From positions 62,001-126,000 of the forward strand of contig JANWIP010000019.1 of assembly GCA_025449845.1 (NCBI GenBank): DNA of 64,000 bases, written 5' to 3'. Position numbers and translations under genes: made by a program. Shown one piece after another: positions 1 to 8,053 of this stretch. Positions within the stretch are counted from its first letter, which is position 1; each line of letters begins with the position of its first letter. The notes below the pieces were generated by a model, which was given only the letters and a program-made list of their open reading frames with translations, searched no databases and had not been told where the DNA came from. Origin of the DNA: Solirubrobacteraceae bacterium (GTDB lineage: Bacteria > Actinomycetota > Thermoleophilia > Solirubrobacterales > Solirubrobacteraceae).

Positions 1-1
1 C

Positions 2-1186
2 GACAGTCAGGCGATGCTGATCGGCGCCCGCCTGATCCAGGGGATTGGCGGCGCGATCGCCTCAAGCGTAATCCTGGCGATCATCGTCACCGAGTTTCCG
101 CAGAAGGCCGAGCAGGCCAAGGCGATGGGCCTGTACGCGTTTGTGTCCGCCGGAGGTGGCTCCATTGGCCTGCTCGCCGGCGGCGCGCTCACGCAGTCGC
201 TGAACTGGCACTGGATCTTCTTCGTCAACGTGCCCATCGGCGCGGTTGCGCTGCTGCTTGGCTGGATGCTGATCGAGGAGAACGTGGGCATCGGCCTCGC
301 GGGAGGCGTCGATATTCTCGGCTCGGCCTTGATCACGCTTGCGACCATGTTTGGCGCGTTCGCGATCGTCAAGTCCAGCGAATACGGCCTGCTCTCGCCG
401 CGCACGCTCGGCGCGGGCGGGGTCTCACTGGCTCTGCTGGGCGCCTTCCTGGCGCTGGAGGCGCGAGTGGCCAACCCGATCATGCCGCTGCGCATCCTGC
501 GCCTGCGCACGCTGATGGGGTCGAGCCTCGTCCGCGGCCTGCTCGTCACGGGCATGTTCTCCGCGTTCTTCCTCGGCGCGCTGTACCTCGAGCGCGTGCT
601 CGGCTACGACGCGATCGACACGGGACTGGCGTTCATGCCTCTGACCCTCGCCATCGCGGCGATGTCGTTGGGCATATCGGCACGCGCGGTGGCGCGCTTC
701 GGCGCCGTGCAGACGCTGGCGGTCGGGCTGGGCGGCATCGTCGTCGGCCTGGTGCTACTGGCCCTGCAGGGTGTCCATGCAAGCTACTTCCCCGGCCTTT
801 TCTTCGCCTTCCTCGCACTCGGCCTCTGCGCGGGCGCATCCTTCCTGCCACTGCTGATGATCGGTATGGCCGACGCGCCCCCGCGCGACGCGGGTCTGGC
901 CTCGGGGATCATCAACGTCTCCGTGCAGCTGTTCGGCGCGATCGGCCTGGCCACGCTGGGCACGATCGCCACCGACCGCACCCAGGCGTTGAGTGCCGAC
1001 GGCAGCCCGTTGACCAGTGCGCTGACCGGCGGATACCACTTGGCGTATGTGGTCGCCTCGGTGTTCGTTGCGCTGGGGATTCTCGCGGCCTTCCTGTTGT
1101 TGCGCCCCCCGGCTTCCCAGCGGCAGGAGGTCGACCTGAGGCCGGAGGGAGTGAACGGCGAGCGCTTGGCAGCACAGGCCGCGTAA
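2..1186 (+). CDS. DHA2-type MFS drug exporter, 5' truncated
   Basis: C-terminal portion of a major facilitator superfamily proton antiporter of the 14-helix DHA2 (EmrB/QacA) group, which exports drugs or metabolites across the inner membrane. The reading frame is open to the left edge, so the start lies outside the window. The visible part begins at the LIGARLIQGIGGA segment of the N-terminal half and contains about ten hydrophobic helices, including WHWIFFVNVPIG, a typical DHA2 motif. The tail is a short polar stretch rich in Arg and Glu. Related DHA2 genes lie at 6565-7947 (minus) and 17648-19456. Substrate cannot be inferred. Confidence 0.88.
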   Translation, partial: DSQAMLIGARLIQGIGGAIASSVILAIIVTEFPQKAEQAKAMGLYAFVSAGGGSIGLLAGGALTQSLNWHWIFFVNVPIGAVALLLGWMLIEENVGIGLAGGVDILGSALITLATMFGAFAIVKSSEYGLLSPRTLGAGGVSLALLGAFLALEARVANPIMPLRILRLRTLMGSSLVRGLLVTGMFSAFFLGALYLERVLGYDAIDTGLAFMPLTLAIAAMSLGISARAVARFGAVQTLAVGLGGIVVGLVLLALQGVHASYFPGLFFAFLALGLCAGASFLPLLMIGMADAPPRDAGLASGIINVSVQLFGAIGLATLGTIATDRTQALSADGSPLTSALTGGYHLAYVVASVFVALGILAAFLLLRPPASQRQEVDLRPEGVNGERLAAQAA

Positions 1187-1304
1187 CCGAAAGCAGAGCA
1201 AGCGGATCTCCACAAATGATCGATTGACAGCGTAAGTCTCAGAATGTAGAACTCTTTGTCTACGGCGGACATCCGCCACCTCACGCCGGCGAAAGGACCA
1301 TTTC

Positions 1305-1997
1305 ATGGCTCCAGATCACGAAGTCCATAAGGCTCGCCTGCACGAGCAGCCGATGGCGGGCATGCGCCTGGGCCGCCACGTCGAGCACGATCCCCGCTCG
1401 CGCGAATTCACGGCCAAAAGGGCTCCCAAGATCGTCAGCGTCAAACACCAGGCCACCGGGCTCCCGCTCGACCAGGGAGAAATTGGATCCTGCACCGCCA
1501 ACGCCCTCTGCGGCGCGCTTGATTCCGCGCCTGATTTCACCGGCAGCACCACTCTCACCGAGCACGACGCCGTCCAGCTCTATGAACTGGAGACGAAAAT
1601 GGAGGGCGAGCCCTACCCTCCCAACGATCCCGGAGGCAGCGGACTGATGGTCTGCAAGGCCGCCAAGCAGCTCGGCCTAATCACCTCCTACCGGCACGCC
1701 TTCGGCGTTGAGCACGCGCTTCAGGCGCTCGTCCTGCGGCCTGTCATCACCGGCATCAGGTGGTTCACCAGCTTCGATACCCCCGACTCGAGTGGCCTCG
1801 TGCAGATCGCTCCCGGTGCCACCGTGCGCGGTGGCCACGAGGTCGTCGCCGATGAGATCGACGCTGAGAACAAGCTCGTCTGGTTCTGGAACAGCTGGGG
1901 CACCAAGTACGCGCAGGGCGGGCGCTTCTGCATGAGCTGGGACACCTGGAAGACGCTGCTTGAAGAACAGGGCGACGTTACCGTGCCTCTCAAATAA
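1305..1997 (+). CDS. Papain-like (C1 family) cysteine peptidase, no signal peptide
   Basis: A 230-residue papain-fold cysteine peptidase. The catalytic Cys63 sits in DQGEIGSCTANAL, His178 in RGGHEVV and Asn196 in WNSWGT, so the Cys-His-Asn triad is complete and in the right order. The Gln of the oxyanion hole is probably Gln57. There is no signal peptide and no long inhibitory propeptide, only about 50 polar residues ahead of the fold, so it appears to be cytosolic or non-classically exported. A GAAAGGA ribosome site at 1291-1297 supports the ATG. It stands alone between an MFS gene and a convergent sulfotransferase-family gene. Substrate unknown. Confidence 0.85.
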   Translation: MAPDHEVHKARLHEQPMAGMRLGRHVEHDPRSREFTAKRAPKIVSVKHQATGLPLDQGEIGSCTANALCGALDSAPDFTGSTTLTEHDAVQLYELETKMEGEPYPPNDPGGSGLMVCKAAKQLGLITSYRHAFGVEHALQALVLRPVITGIRWFTSFDTPDSSGLVQIAPGATVRGGHEVVADEIDAENKLVWFWNSWGTKYAQGGRFCMSWDTWKTLLEEQGDVTVPLK

Positions 1998-1999
1998 TC

Positions 2000-2043
2000 G
2001 CTGCCTGGGTGCGCTGGGCGGCTAGGCAGCGCCGCTTGGCGGC
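2000..2043. terminator. Tandem hairpins between convergent genes
   Basis: Two successive inverted repeats lie in the gap between the convergent peptidase and sulfotransferase genes: GCTGCCT (2000-2006) pairing with AGGCAGC (2024-2030), then GCCGC-TTG-GCGGC (2031-2043). There is no T tract. A bidirectional hairpin terminator is a reasonable reading but not proven. Confidence 0.4.
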
Positions 2044-2082
2044 GAGCTGCGTAGCGCAGGCCGGTGGGCGCTGTCGCGCTGT

Positions 2083-2778
2083 CTAGGCGCTCACCCGTGC
2101 AGCCTGCCAGGCCTGCAGTCCGGCAAGCGCGCCGTCGATCACTCGCGCGACGAACTCCTCGCTGTCATTGACATGCGGTACAGGCTCGCTCGGGATCGCC
2201 ACGTCCAGCGCGCTGCACAGCGGCTCCCAGCCATCCTTGGGCTCCCACACCAGCAGCCGCTCCGCCGGCACCGTGCGCTTGACCTCCTCATTGAACGCCA
2301 CCATGCCTGCTTCCAACTGCTCCAGCGTTTCATGACTGTTCGCGAGCGTGCCCTTGTCCTTCCACAGCAGCCCATCCACCATTTCTAGGAAGCCTCGCCA
2401 CTTCGGGTCCACCTCGCCCCACGCGCTTGAGAGCAGGCGCATCAGCGACTCGCCATGGCGCACGCTCCACACCGTGTCGTGTGCGCTCTTCGCCCACGCC
2501 TGCGGGTCGCGCACGCTCAGCAGTACCACCGCGTCCGGGTATACCTCCATCAGCTCCTTGTAGAAGTAGCCCCCCGGCCAATCCACCGTCGACTGAAAGC
2601 CCGCAAAGATCCTTTCCCACTGCGGTTCTCCGTTCAGCGCCGCCATCCACAGATCGACCTGATCGAGGTCTCCCAGCACGTTCACCATGTGGTAGCACGG
2701 GCCTACCCCCAGCAGCTCAAGCGCGGTCTTCTGTGTCAGCGTCGCCGTGCGCGGCAACCCAGCTCCTATCAGCTTCAT
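2083..2778 (-). CDS. Sulfotransferase-family P-loop protein (paralogue 1)
   Basis: A 231-residue protein of the sulfotransferase superfamily (PAPS-binding P-loop fold). The N-terminus GAGLPRTATLTQK is the 5'-phosphosulfate-binding loop, and LLSVRDPQAWAKS is the likely 3'-phosphate-binding segment. The DNA favours the second ATG (at 2778), preceded by AAAGGGAG, over an upstream ATG at 2799. It is closely similar along its whole length to the product of 21262-21966 (shared GLPRT-TLTQK, DWPGGYFYKELME, VPAERLLVW and EPLPHVND-like blocks), so the two are paralogues. The acceptor is unknown. This family is often annotated only generically, and sulfotransfer has not been shown here. Confidence 0.82.
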   Translation of the reverse strand: MKLIGAGLPRTATLTQKTALELLGVGPCYHMVNVLGDLDQVDLWMAALNGEPQWERIFAGFQSTVDWPGGYFYKELMEVYPDAVVLLSVRDPQAWAKSAHDTVWSVRHGESLMRLLSSAWGEVDPKWRGFLEMVDGLLWKDKGTLANSHETLEQLEAGMVAFNEEVKRTVPAERLLVWEPKDGWEPLCSALDVAIPSEPVPHVNDSEEFVARVIDGALAGLQAWQAARVSA

Positions 2779-2864
2779 CTCGGCTCCCTTTCGCCTCATC
2801 GCATAGCTTGCCGCGCAGCCTACCCGGCCTGCCTAGTCCACGTCTGACAGGATCTGGCACCGCT

Positions 2865-3791
2865 ATGACTGACTCGGCTATCTCTCTGCGCGGCGCCGTC
2901 AAGCGCTTTGGCGACATCACCGCCGTCGATGGGCTCGACCTGGAGGTGCCCACCGGCATCTGCTTCGGCCTGCTCGGGCCCAACGGTGCCGGCAAGTCCA
3001 CCACCATGCGCCTGCTCACCGCCCAGGCCCTTGCCGATGCGGGCGAGATCGAGGTGCTCGGTCACAGCCTGCCGGGCGAATCCAAGCAGGCGCGTATGGC
3101 GATGGGGGTCGTGCCTCAGCTCGACAATCTCGACGTCGAGCTCACCTGCCGCCAGATCCTCACGGTCTTTGCCCGCCTCTATCGCGTGCCTTCCGCTGGG
3201 CGTCCCGCCGCCGTACAGCGCGCGCTTGAGATTGCCAACCTCGTGCCGCGCGCCGACACCATCGTGCGCGAGCTCTCCGGTGGCATGCGCCGCCGGCTGC
3301 TCGTTGCCCGCGGGCTGATTCACAACCCGCGTCTTGTGCTGCTGGATGAGCCGACCGTCGGTCTTGATCCGCAGGTGCGCCAGGAGCTCTGGTCCTTGAT
3401 CGACACCTTGCGCTCAAGCGGCGTCACCGTGCTGATGTCCACGCACTACATCGAGGAGGCCGAGCGCCTCGCCGATATCGTCGCCGTCATGTCCTTCGGG
3501 CGCGTCATCGCTCAGGGCTCGCCTGCCGAGCTCGTACTCGCCCACGCCGGGCGCGAGGTGCTCGAAGTCTACGGGCCGCCGCCCGAGCTCGCCCGCATCG
3601 ACGAGTTGGCCACCGAGCGCGGCTGGTCGCATCGCCGTTCCGGGCCGGCCGTTGCGATCCTGCACGCTGAGTCCCTCAACGGTGAGGCCCGAAACGGCGA
3701 GTCCCTCACCGATGAGCTGCCTTCCGGGGTCACTCGTCCCGCCAATCTCGAGGACGCCTTCGTTGCGCTCACCGGGGAGCTGATCGAATGA
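2865..3791 (+). CDS. ABC exporter ATPase, DrrA/NodI type
   Basis: A 308-residue ATP-binding subunit of an ABC-2 type exporter. Walker A is GPNGAGKST near residue 35, the signature is LSGGMRRRL, Walker B is LVLLDEPTVGLDP and the switch His is in MSTHYIEEAERLAD. The C-terminal 80 residues match the extension of DrrA/NodI-like ATPases. The chosen ATG removes a spurious upstream extension that is antisense to the sulfotransferase gene. The stop overlaps the start of the permease gene (ATGA), so the two subunits are translationally coupled. It drives export of a lipid, polysaccharide or drug; the substrate is not evident. Confidence 0.92.
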   Translation: MTDSAISLRGAVKRFGDITAVDGLDLEVPTGICFGLLGPNGAGKSTTMRLLTAQALADAGEIEVLGHSLPGESKQARMAMGVVPQLDNLDVELTCRQILTVFARLYRVPSAGRPAAVQRALEIANLVPRADTIVRELSGGMRRRLLVARGLIHNPRLVLLDEPTVGLDPQVRQELWSLIDTLRSSGVTVLMSTHYIEEAERLADIVAVMSFGRVIAQGSPAELVLAHAGREVLEVYGPPPELARIDELATERGWSHRRSGPAVAILHAESLNGEARNGESLTDELPSGVTRPANLEDAFVALTGELIE

Positions 3792-4660
3792 GCGCCTCTT
3801 CGCCATCTCCTTCGCCTCCTCCATCACCCTCACCGCCCTCGCCATCCGCCTCCGGTGAGGGCGCACTGCCCGCCGCCGCGCCCCCGCGCCGCGTGCACCG
3901 CCTCGAACCTGCTGCCCTGGCTGCCGTCATGAGCCGCGACATCGTCATCTTCGGGCGCTATTGGCCCTCCACCACGTTCTCCTCCATTGTCCAGCCGACC
4001 ATCTACCTACTCGCGTTCGGTCTCGGCATCGGCTCGCTCGTCTCCCACGTCAACCACGTCGACTACGTCCAGTACGTCGCCACCGGCGTCGTCGCCACCG
4101 CCGTGCTCTTCGCCTCCGCCTTCCCCGGCATGTTCAACACCTTCGTGCGCTGGCAGTTCCAGCGCACCTACGACGCCATGCTTGCCACACCCCTGGACGT
4201 CGAGGAGCTGATCACCGCCGAAACGCTCTGGATCTCTCTGCGCGCCGGCGTTTACGGCATGGCGCCTCTGCTCGTCGGCATCGCTTTCGGGCTCTCCCCT
4301 TCCTGGGGCATGCTGCTCGTGCCCTTCATCGGCTTCATCACCGGCTTCGGCTTTGCCTCCTTCGGCGTCGTCATCGCCGCCGTCGCCAAGACCATCGACA
4401 ATTTCAACTACGTCACCTCCGCCGTGCTCACCCCCATGTTCCTTGTGGCTGGCACCTTCTTTCCCATCTCCACCTTTCCGCCTCTGCTGCACCTCATCGC
4501 CGAGCTCAACCCGCTCTACCACTGCGTCCAGCTCGTGCGCGACGCCGTTCTCGGCCCCCTCGGCGTCGCCGACATCGGGCACCTCGCCGTCCTCCTCGGC
4601 TGGGCGTTGCTCATGTGGCGCCTTGCCATCGTGCTGCTCGGGCGCCGGCTCATCGACTGA
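3788..4660 (+). CDS. ABC-2 type permease, NodJ/DrrB type
   Basis: The membrane partner of the preceding ATPase, 290 residues with six predicted transmembrane helices. The segment from GRYWPSTTFSSIVQPTIYLL onward is typical of the NodJ/DrrB/Wzm-like ABC-2 permeases, including the LTPMFLVAGTFFPI motif. The first 35 residues are almost entirely Ser and Pro, an unusual low-complexity cytosolic N-terminus that may reflect repeat expansion. It overlaps the ATPase gene by four bases and ends three bases from the convergent MlaE-type gene. Confidence 0.9.
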   Translation: MSASSPSPSPPPSPSPPSPSASGEGALPAAAPPRRVHRLEPAALAAVMSRDIVIFGRYWPSTTFSSIVQPTIYLLAFGLGIGSLVSHVNHVDYVQYVATGVVATAVLFASAFPGMFNTFVRWQFQRTYDAMLATPLDVEELITAETLWISLRAGVYGMAPLLVGIAFGLSPSWGMLLVPFIGFITGFGFASFGVVIAAVAKTIDNFNYVTSAVLTPMFLVAGTFFPISTFPPLLHLIAELNPLYHCVQLVRDAVLGPLGVADIGHLAVLLGWALLMWRLAIVLLGRRLID

Positions 4661-4663
4661 GCC

Positions 4664-5437
4664 CTATCGCGGCACCAATATCTGTGGGTGTGTCGCCAGC
4701 AGTGTCTGCGTGAACACGTAATAGAACGAGAACATCGCCAGCAGTGCAGTCACCACCGCCTGGTTCACGGCTCTCCCCACGCCCTCCGCACCGCCGCTCG
4801 CGCTCATGCCCTTGTAGCAGCACACGATCGCCACGATCGCCCCGCCGATCGTCGTCTTCAGCGTCGAGCCCCACAGATCGGTGGTGGTCGCGTTGGTGAA
4901 GAACGATCCCCAGAACGGCCCCAGGGGCTGGTGATAGACGATCGCCGCCATCATCCCGCCGTAGATCTCGAACAGCACCGCGTAGATTCCCAGTAGTCCC
5001 GTCGCCAGCATCAGCGCCAAGAAGCGCGGCACCACCAGATTCTTCACCGGGTCCACCCCCAGCACCTGAAGCGCATCGAGCTCCTCGCGGATCTTGCGCG
5101 CACCGAGGTCGGCGGTGATGGCGGTGCCCGCGACCCCCACCACGATCACCCCATCGATGAACGGTCCCGTTTCGCGCACCGCCGCCAGCACGAAGAAGCT
5201 CCCCAGGCGGTCCGGCGCGCCGATGATCGACAGGAAGTTCTCCGCCTGCAGGCCGGGGGCCTCATAGCCGAACACGAACGCCGAGATCAGCAGCGGAAAC
5301 CAGCACAGCCGCAGCGTGAAGAGGAACTGCGACACCAACTCCTCGCCATAGGGGTAGGGCGGGCGGATCGCGGAGGAGATCGTTCTGCCCGTGAGCAGCA
5401 TCATGTCCCCGATCTCCTCCACTGGGCCCCTGACCAT
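4664..5437 (-). CDS. MlaE/YrbE-type ABC permease (orphan)
   Basis: A 257-residue permease of the MlaE (YrbE) family, which moves phospholipids or other hydrophobic molecules together with Mce substrate-binding proteins and an Mkl-type ATPase. The family hallmark is visible in LGARKIREELDALQVLG, followed by conserved helices. The second ATG (5437), preceded by GAGAGG at good spacing, is preferred over the first (5452). No mce gene, second YrbE or MlaF ATPase lies in this window, so it is an orphan here. Its start abuts a repeated ACTAG array shared with the divergent GntR gene, which suggests regulation by that protein. Confidence 0.87.
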   Translation of the reverse strand: MVRGPVEEIGDMMLLTGRTISSAIRPPYPYGEELVSQFLFTLRLCWFPLLISAFVFGYEAPGLQAENFLSIIGAPDRLGSFFVLAAVRETGPFIDGVIVVGVAGTAITADLGARKIREELDALQVLGVDPVKNLVVPRFLALMLATGLLGIYAVLFEIYGGMMAAIVYHQPLGPFWGSFFTNATTTDLWGSTLKTTIGGAIVAIVCCYKGMSASGGAEGVGRAVNQAVVTALLAMFSFYYVFTQTLLATHPQILVPR

Positions 5438-5457
5438 GCTTAGGCCTCTCATCCTCT

Positions 5458-5478
5458 ACTAGTCTACTAGTTCACTAG
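5458..5478. promoter_or_regulatory. Iterated ACTAG array, candidate GntR operator
   Basis: Three ACTAG units begin at 5458, 5466 and 5474, an exact 8-bp period. Because ACTAGT is itself palindromic, the units also form inverted repeats (ACTAGT-CT-ACTAGT and CTAGT-TC-ACTAG). The array lies between the divergent MlaE-type permease and GntR genes, close to both starts. Inference: an autoregulatory operator. Confidence 0.5.
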
Positions 5479-5518
5479 AACACTGTCAATCTATCCGCGA
5501 TCGAGCTAATCTCGCGGT

Positions 5519-6307
5519 GTGACGCCTTCGTCCTCTGCGGCCCCCGCGACGGCCTCTTCTGCGGCCCCCGCGACGGCCTCTTCTGCGGCCCCCATGACGC
5601 CTATCTCCGAGCCCTCCCAGGCGCTGCTTCAGGAGCTTGTGCTCGACCGCAATGCCGAGGTTCCGCTCGGCGTGCAGCTGGCCTGGGCTCTGCGTGCCCG
5701 CATCGGCGATGGCAGGTTCGCGCCGGGCCAGCGTCTGCCGGGACTGCGCGACCTCGCAGAGGCTCTGCACATCAACGCCAACACCGTGCGCACCGTCTAC
5801 CAGCGCCTTGAGCACGAGGGGGTGCTTCTCAGCCGCCAGGGTTCGGGCACCTTCGTGGCCGATCAGCCCTCACAGACGCCGTCGGCCGTTGACACCATCG
5901 CCGCCAACGCCGCCCGCGAAGCTCACGACACCGGGGTGGACCCGCGCGCTGTCGCCGCCGCTCTCTACGTCGCGCCGGCGGGCGCCGGGCAGCCGCTGGA
6001 CGCCGAGGCGGCACGTCGCCACGAGCTGCGCACCCAGATCGCGGCGCTGCAGCGCACGCTCGGCGAGCTCGAAGCCAGGCATCCCGCGCTCGTCCCGCAG
6101 CCCGCCGGCGCCAAGTCCCGCGCCGCGCGCCCGCGCCTGCTCGATGTCCGCGAGCTGGAACGCGTTCAGGCCCAGCTCATATCTCGCCTCGCCGCACTGC
6201 ACGCCGCGATCGACGGGCTCGGAGCGAGCCCTGCCGTGCCGCCTCGCGGCAAGCCCCCGAGGCCGAAGACCAAGCGCAAGGTGCGCCCGGCGCCAGCGGG
6301 GGCCTGA
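5519..6307 (+). CDS. GntR-family transcriptional regulator with coiled-coil tail
   Basis: A 262-residue regulator whose GntR winged helix-turn-helix spans roughly residues 34-102 (PLGVQLAWALRARIGDGRF, LPGLRDLAEALHINANTVR, GSGTFVADQ). The C-terminal part is a charged, probably coiled-coil region (LQRTLGELEARH and RLAALHAAIDG) instead of a FCD, UTRA or aminotransferase effector domain, closest in layout to the YtrA subgroup. The N-terminus is built from a 24-bp DNA repeat (copies beginning at 5535, 5559 and 5583) encoding Ser/Ala/Pro. An internal ATG at 5594 just after the repeats could be the true start. It sits divergent from the MlaE-type gene and upstream of a small membrane protein gene. 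Confidence 0.85.
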   Translation: MTPSSSAAPATASSAAPATASSAAPMTPISEPSQALLQELVLDRNAEVPLGVQLAWALRARIGDGRFAPGQRLPGLRDLAEALHINANTVRTVYQRLEHEGVLLSRQGSGTFVADQPSQTPSAVDTIAANAAREAHDTGVDPRAVAAALYVAPAGAGQPLDAEAARRHELRTQIAALQRTLGELEARHPALVPQPAGAKSRAARPRLLDVRELERVQAQLISRLAALHAAIDGLGASPAVPPRGKPPRPKTKRKVRPAPAGA

Positions 6308-6312
6308 TTGGC

Positions 6313-6585
6313 ATGGGTATGCAGCTGTTCTTCGTCATCCTTGTCTTTGGTACGCCGCTGTTGCTTATCGCCGTTGCGATCCTGGGTGCGCACTTCTATC
6401 GCGGCGGTAATGAGGAGCTGCTCGATTGGACGCCCACCCGCTCGCCCGAGACCGAAGCGCGGCTCCAGAGCAGCGACATCGCGCAGATGCTCGCTGCCCA
6501 GAATCGCTACCGTCGCCAGCGCGGGGCTCCCGAGCGCACCCTCGATGAAGCGCTCGGGCACCCGTCAGACGGCTGGGACGGTTAG
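6313..6585 (+). CDS. Small single-pass membrane protein, unknown function
   Basis: A 90-residue protein with one N-terminal transmembrane helix (about residues 4-26, LFFVILVFGTPLLLIAVAIL) and a polar C-terminal tail containing SSDIAQMLAAQNRYRRQRG. It starts five bases after the GntR stop, so the two genes are probably co-transcribed. Its 3' end overlaps that of the convergent MFS gene by 21 bp. I do not recognise the family. The tail resembles the juxtamembrane part of short actinobacterial membrane proteins but gives no function. Confidence 0.65.
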   Translation: MGMQLFFVILVFGTPLLLIAVAILGAHFYRGGNEELLDWTPTRSPETEARLQSSDIAQMLAAQNRYRRQRGAPERTLDEALGHPSDGWDG

Positions 6586-7947
6586 CGGCGCTTCTCTGGC
6601 CGCACCTGCCGGCAGGCCTCCCACCGCCAGCAGGGCCATCCCCGCGAGCAGGCTGGCAATCAGCATGAAGCCCCAGGCATCGGTGAAGTCCTGCGCGGTG
6701 CTTGGTGTGCCGAGGACTGCGATCAGGATCGCGAATCCAAGCGCTGAGCCGAGCTGGCGGCCGGTGGTCTGCACCGCGATGCCGGTGGCGAGCCTGTCCG
6801 GCGGCAAGGTCGCCGCGACCGCCCCGGTCAGTGAAGGGATCACGAGCCCCACGCCCAGGCCGCCGATCAACATCCCAGGCAGGTAGTCCAGGGCGTAGTT
6901 GGCCTCGCTGCCCAGGTGCCCGATCCACCAGACGCCTCCGAGTGCGAACAGCACCGTTCCGAGCGCGCCCACGCGGCCGGGGCCGATGCGGCTGCCCAGA
7001 CGTGCGGCGGGCACCGCGGTGATCGCCGCCATCGCCGGTCCCGGCGAGATCATCAGTCCCGCGGTGAGGATCGGCTCGTGCCAGATGCCCGTCAGGAACA
7101 GCACGCTGGCCAGCAGCATCGCCGCGAAGGCCACGAAGAACAGCAGCGATCCGATCGTGGCGGCGCTGAAGGCGCGCACCGCCAGCAGCTCTGGCTCAAC
7201 GATCGGCGCGGGGTGGCGCACGATGCGCCGCGCCACGAGCGACAGGAGCACGGCTGAGAGCACCAACAGCCCCAGGATGCGCGCGCTCGTCCAGCCCCAC
7301 GAGCTGCCCTGAACGATCGCCACCACCAGCGTCGCCACGCCGGCCGTCAGCAGGCCCGCGCCGAGGAAGTCCGGGCGGGCGGTCTCGGGGTGGCGGATCT
7401 CGCGCAGCACGAACCATCCCGCCACCAGGCCCGCGAGCCCGACGGGCACGTTGACGACGAACACCCAGCGCCAGCCGGCCTCTACCAGCAGGCCCCCCAG
7501 CGGTGGCCCTGCGGCGGCCGCGATGCCACCGACCGCCGCCCATATCCCGATCGCCACATGGCGCTGCTCGGGTGGGAACTCCGGCAGCACCAGGCCCAGC
7601 GAGGCGGGCAGCAGCAGCGCGGCGCCGAGGCCCTGCACCGCGCGCGCGGCCACGAGGAAGGACACCGAGGGGGCTGCGGCGCAGGCCGCCGAGGCCGCCA
7701 CGAACAGGCCGATGCCCAGCAGGAAGGCGCGCTTACGCCCTACCGCGTCAGACCAGCGCCCGGCGACGATCAGGAAGGCCGCGAAGACGATCGTGTAGGA
7801 GCTCAGGATCCACGACAGCGAGCTAAGGCTCGTGCCGGGGTAGTCGTGCTGGATCTGCGGGAAGGCGATGTTGACGATGAACACGTCCAGGCCCGCCATG
7901 AACACCCCCACCACCACGACCAAGAGGACTCTCCATCTGCGCTCCAT
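6565..7947 (-). CDS. DHA2-type MFS exporter
   Basis: A 460-residue major facilitator of the DHA2 family with about 14 helices. Diagnostic segments are LDVFIVNIAFPQI in helix 1, GRWSDAVGRKRAF (motif A), ARAVQGLGAALLLPASLG (motif C region) and WRWVFVVNVPVG. An ATG at 7947 with GGAGGGAG upstream is preferred; an in-frame GTG at 7956 is the alternative. It is divergent from an HxlR-type regulator, with a large nested palindrome between the two genes, a classic arrangement for a drug-responsive exporter and its local regulator. Confidence 0.92.
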   Translation of the reverse strand: MERRWRVLLVVVVGVFMAGLDVFIVNIAFPQIQHDYPGTSLSSLSWILSSYTIVFAAFLIVAGRWSDAVGRKRAFLLGIGLFVAASAACAAAPSVSFLVAARAVQGLGAALLLPASLGLVLPEFPPEQRHVAIGIWAAVGGIAAAAGPPLGGLLVEAGWRWVFVVNVPVGLAGLVAGWFVLREIRHPETARPDFLGAGLLTAGVATLVVAIVQGSSWGWTSARILGLLVLSAVLLSLVARRIVRHPAPIVEPELLAVRAFSAATIGSLLFFVAFAAMLLASVLFLTGIWHEPILTAGLMISPGPAMAAITAVPAARLGSRIGPGRVGALGTVLFALGGVWWIGHLGSEANYALDYLPGMLIGGLGVGLVIPSLTGAVAATLPPDRLATGIAVQTTGRQLGSALGFAILIAVLGTPSTAQDFTDAWGFMLIASLLAGMALLAVGGLPAGAAREAPLTVPAV

Positions 7948-8001
7948 GATCTGCACTCCCTCCGCGCCGCTGCGCGTGTCGGTTGCGTGAAGGGACGCAC
8001 G

Positions 8002-8041
8002 CTAGCAGAGAGAGTTGCTTCAAGCAACTAATCTCTGCTAG
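8002..8041. promoter_or_regulatory. Nested 40-bp palindrome, candidate HxlR operator
   Basis: The outer arms CTAGCAGAGA (8002-8011) and TCTCTGCTAG (8032-8041) are perfect inverted repeats. Inside them AGTTGCTT (8013-8020) and AAGCAACT (8022-8029) form a second perfect pair around a single base. The element lies between the divergent MFS exporter and HxlR genes, ending 12 bp before the HxlR start. It most likely binds the dimeric HxlR protein and controls both promoters. Confidence 0.6.
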
Positions 8042-8053
8042 ATTGAGCTCGGG

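Noticed and set aside
2427-2864. Long N-terminal extension of the ABC ATPase gene
   Set aside because: It is antisense to the sulfotransferase gene and composed of Arg/Pro/Ser shadow sequence; the ATG at 2865 gives the normal family start.
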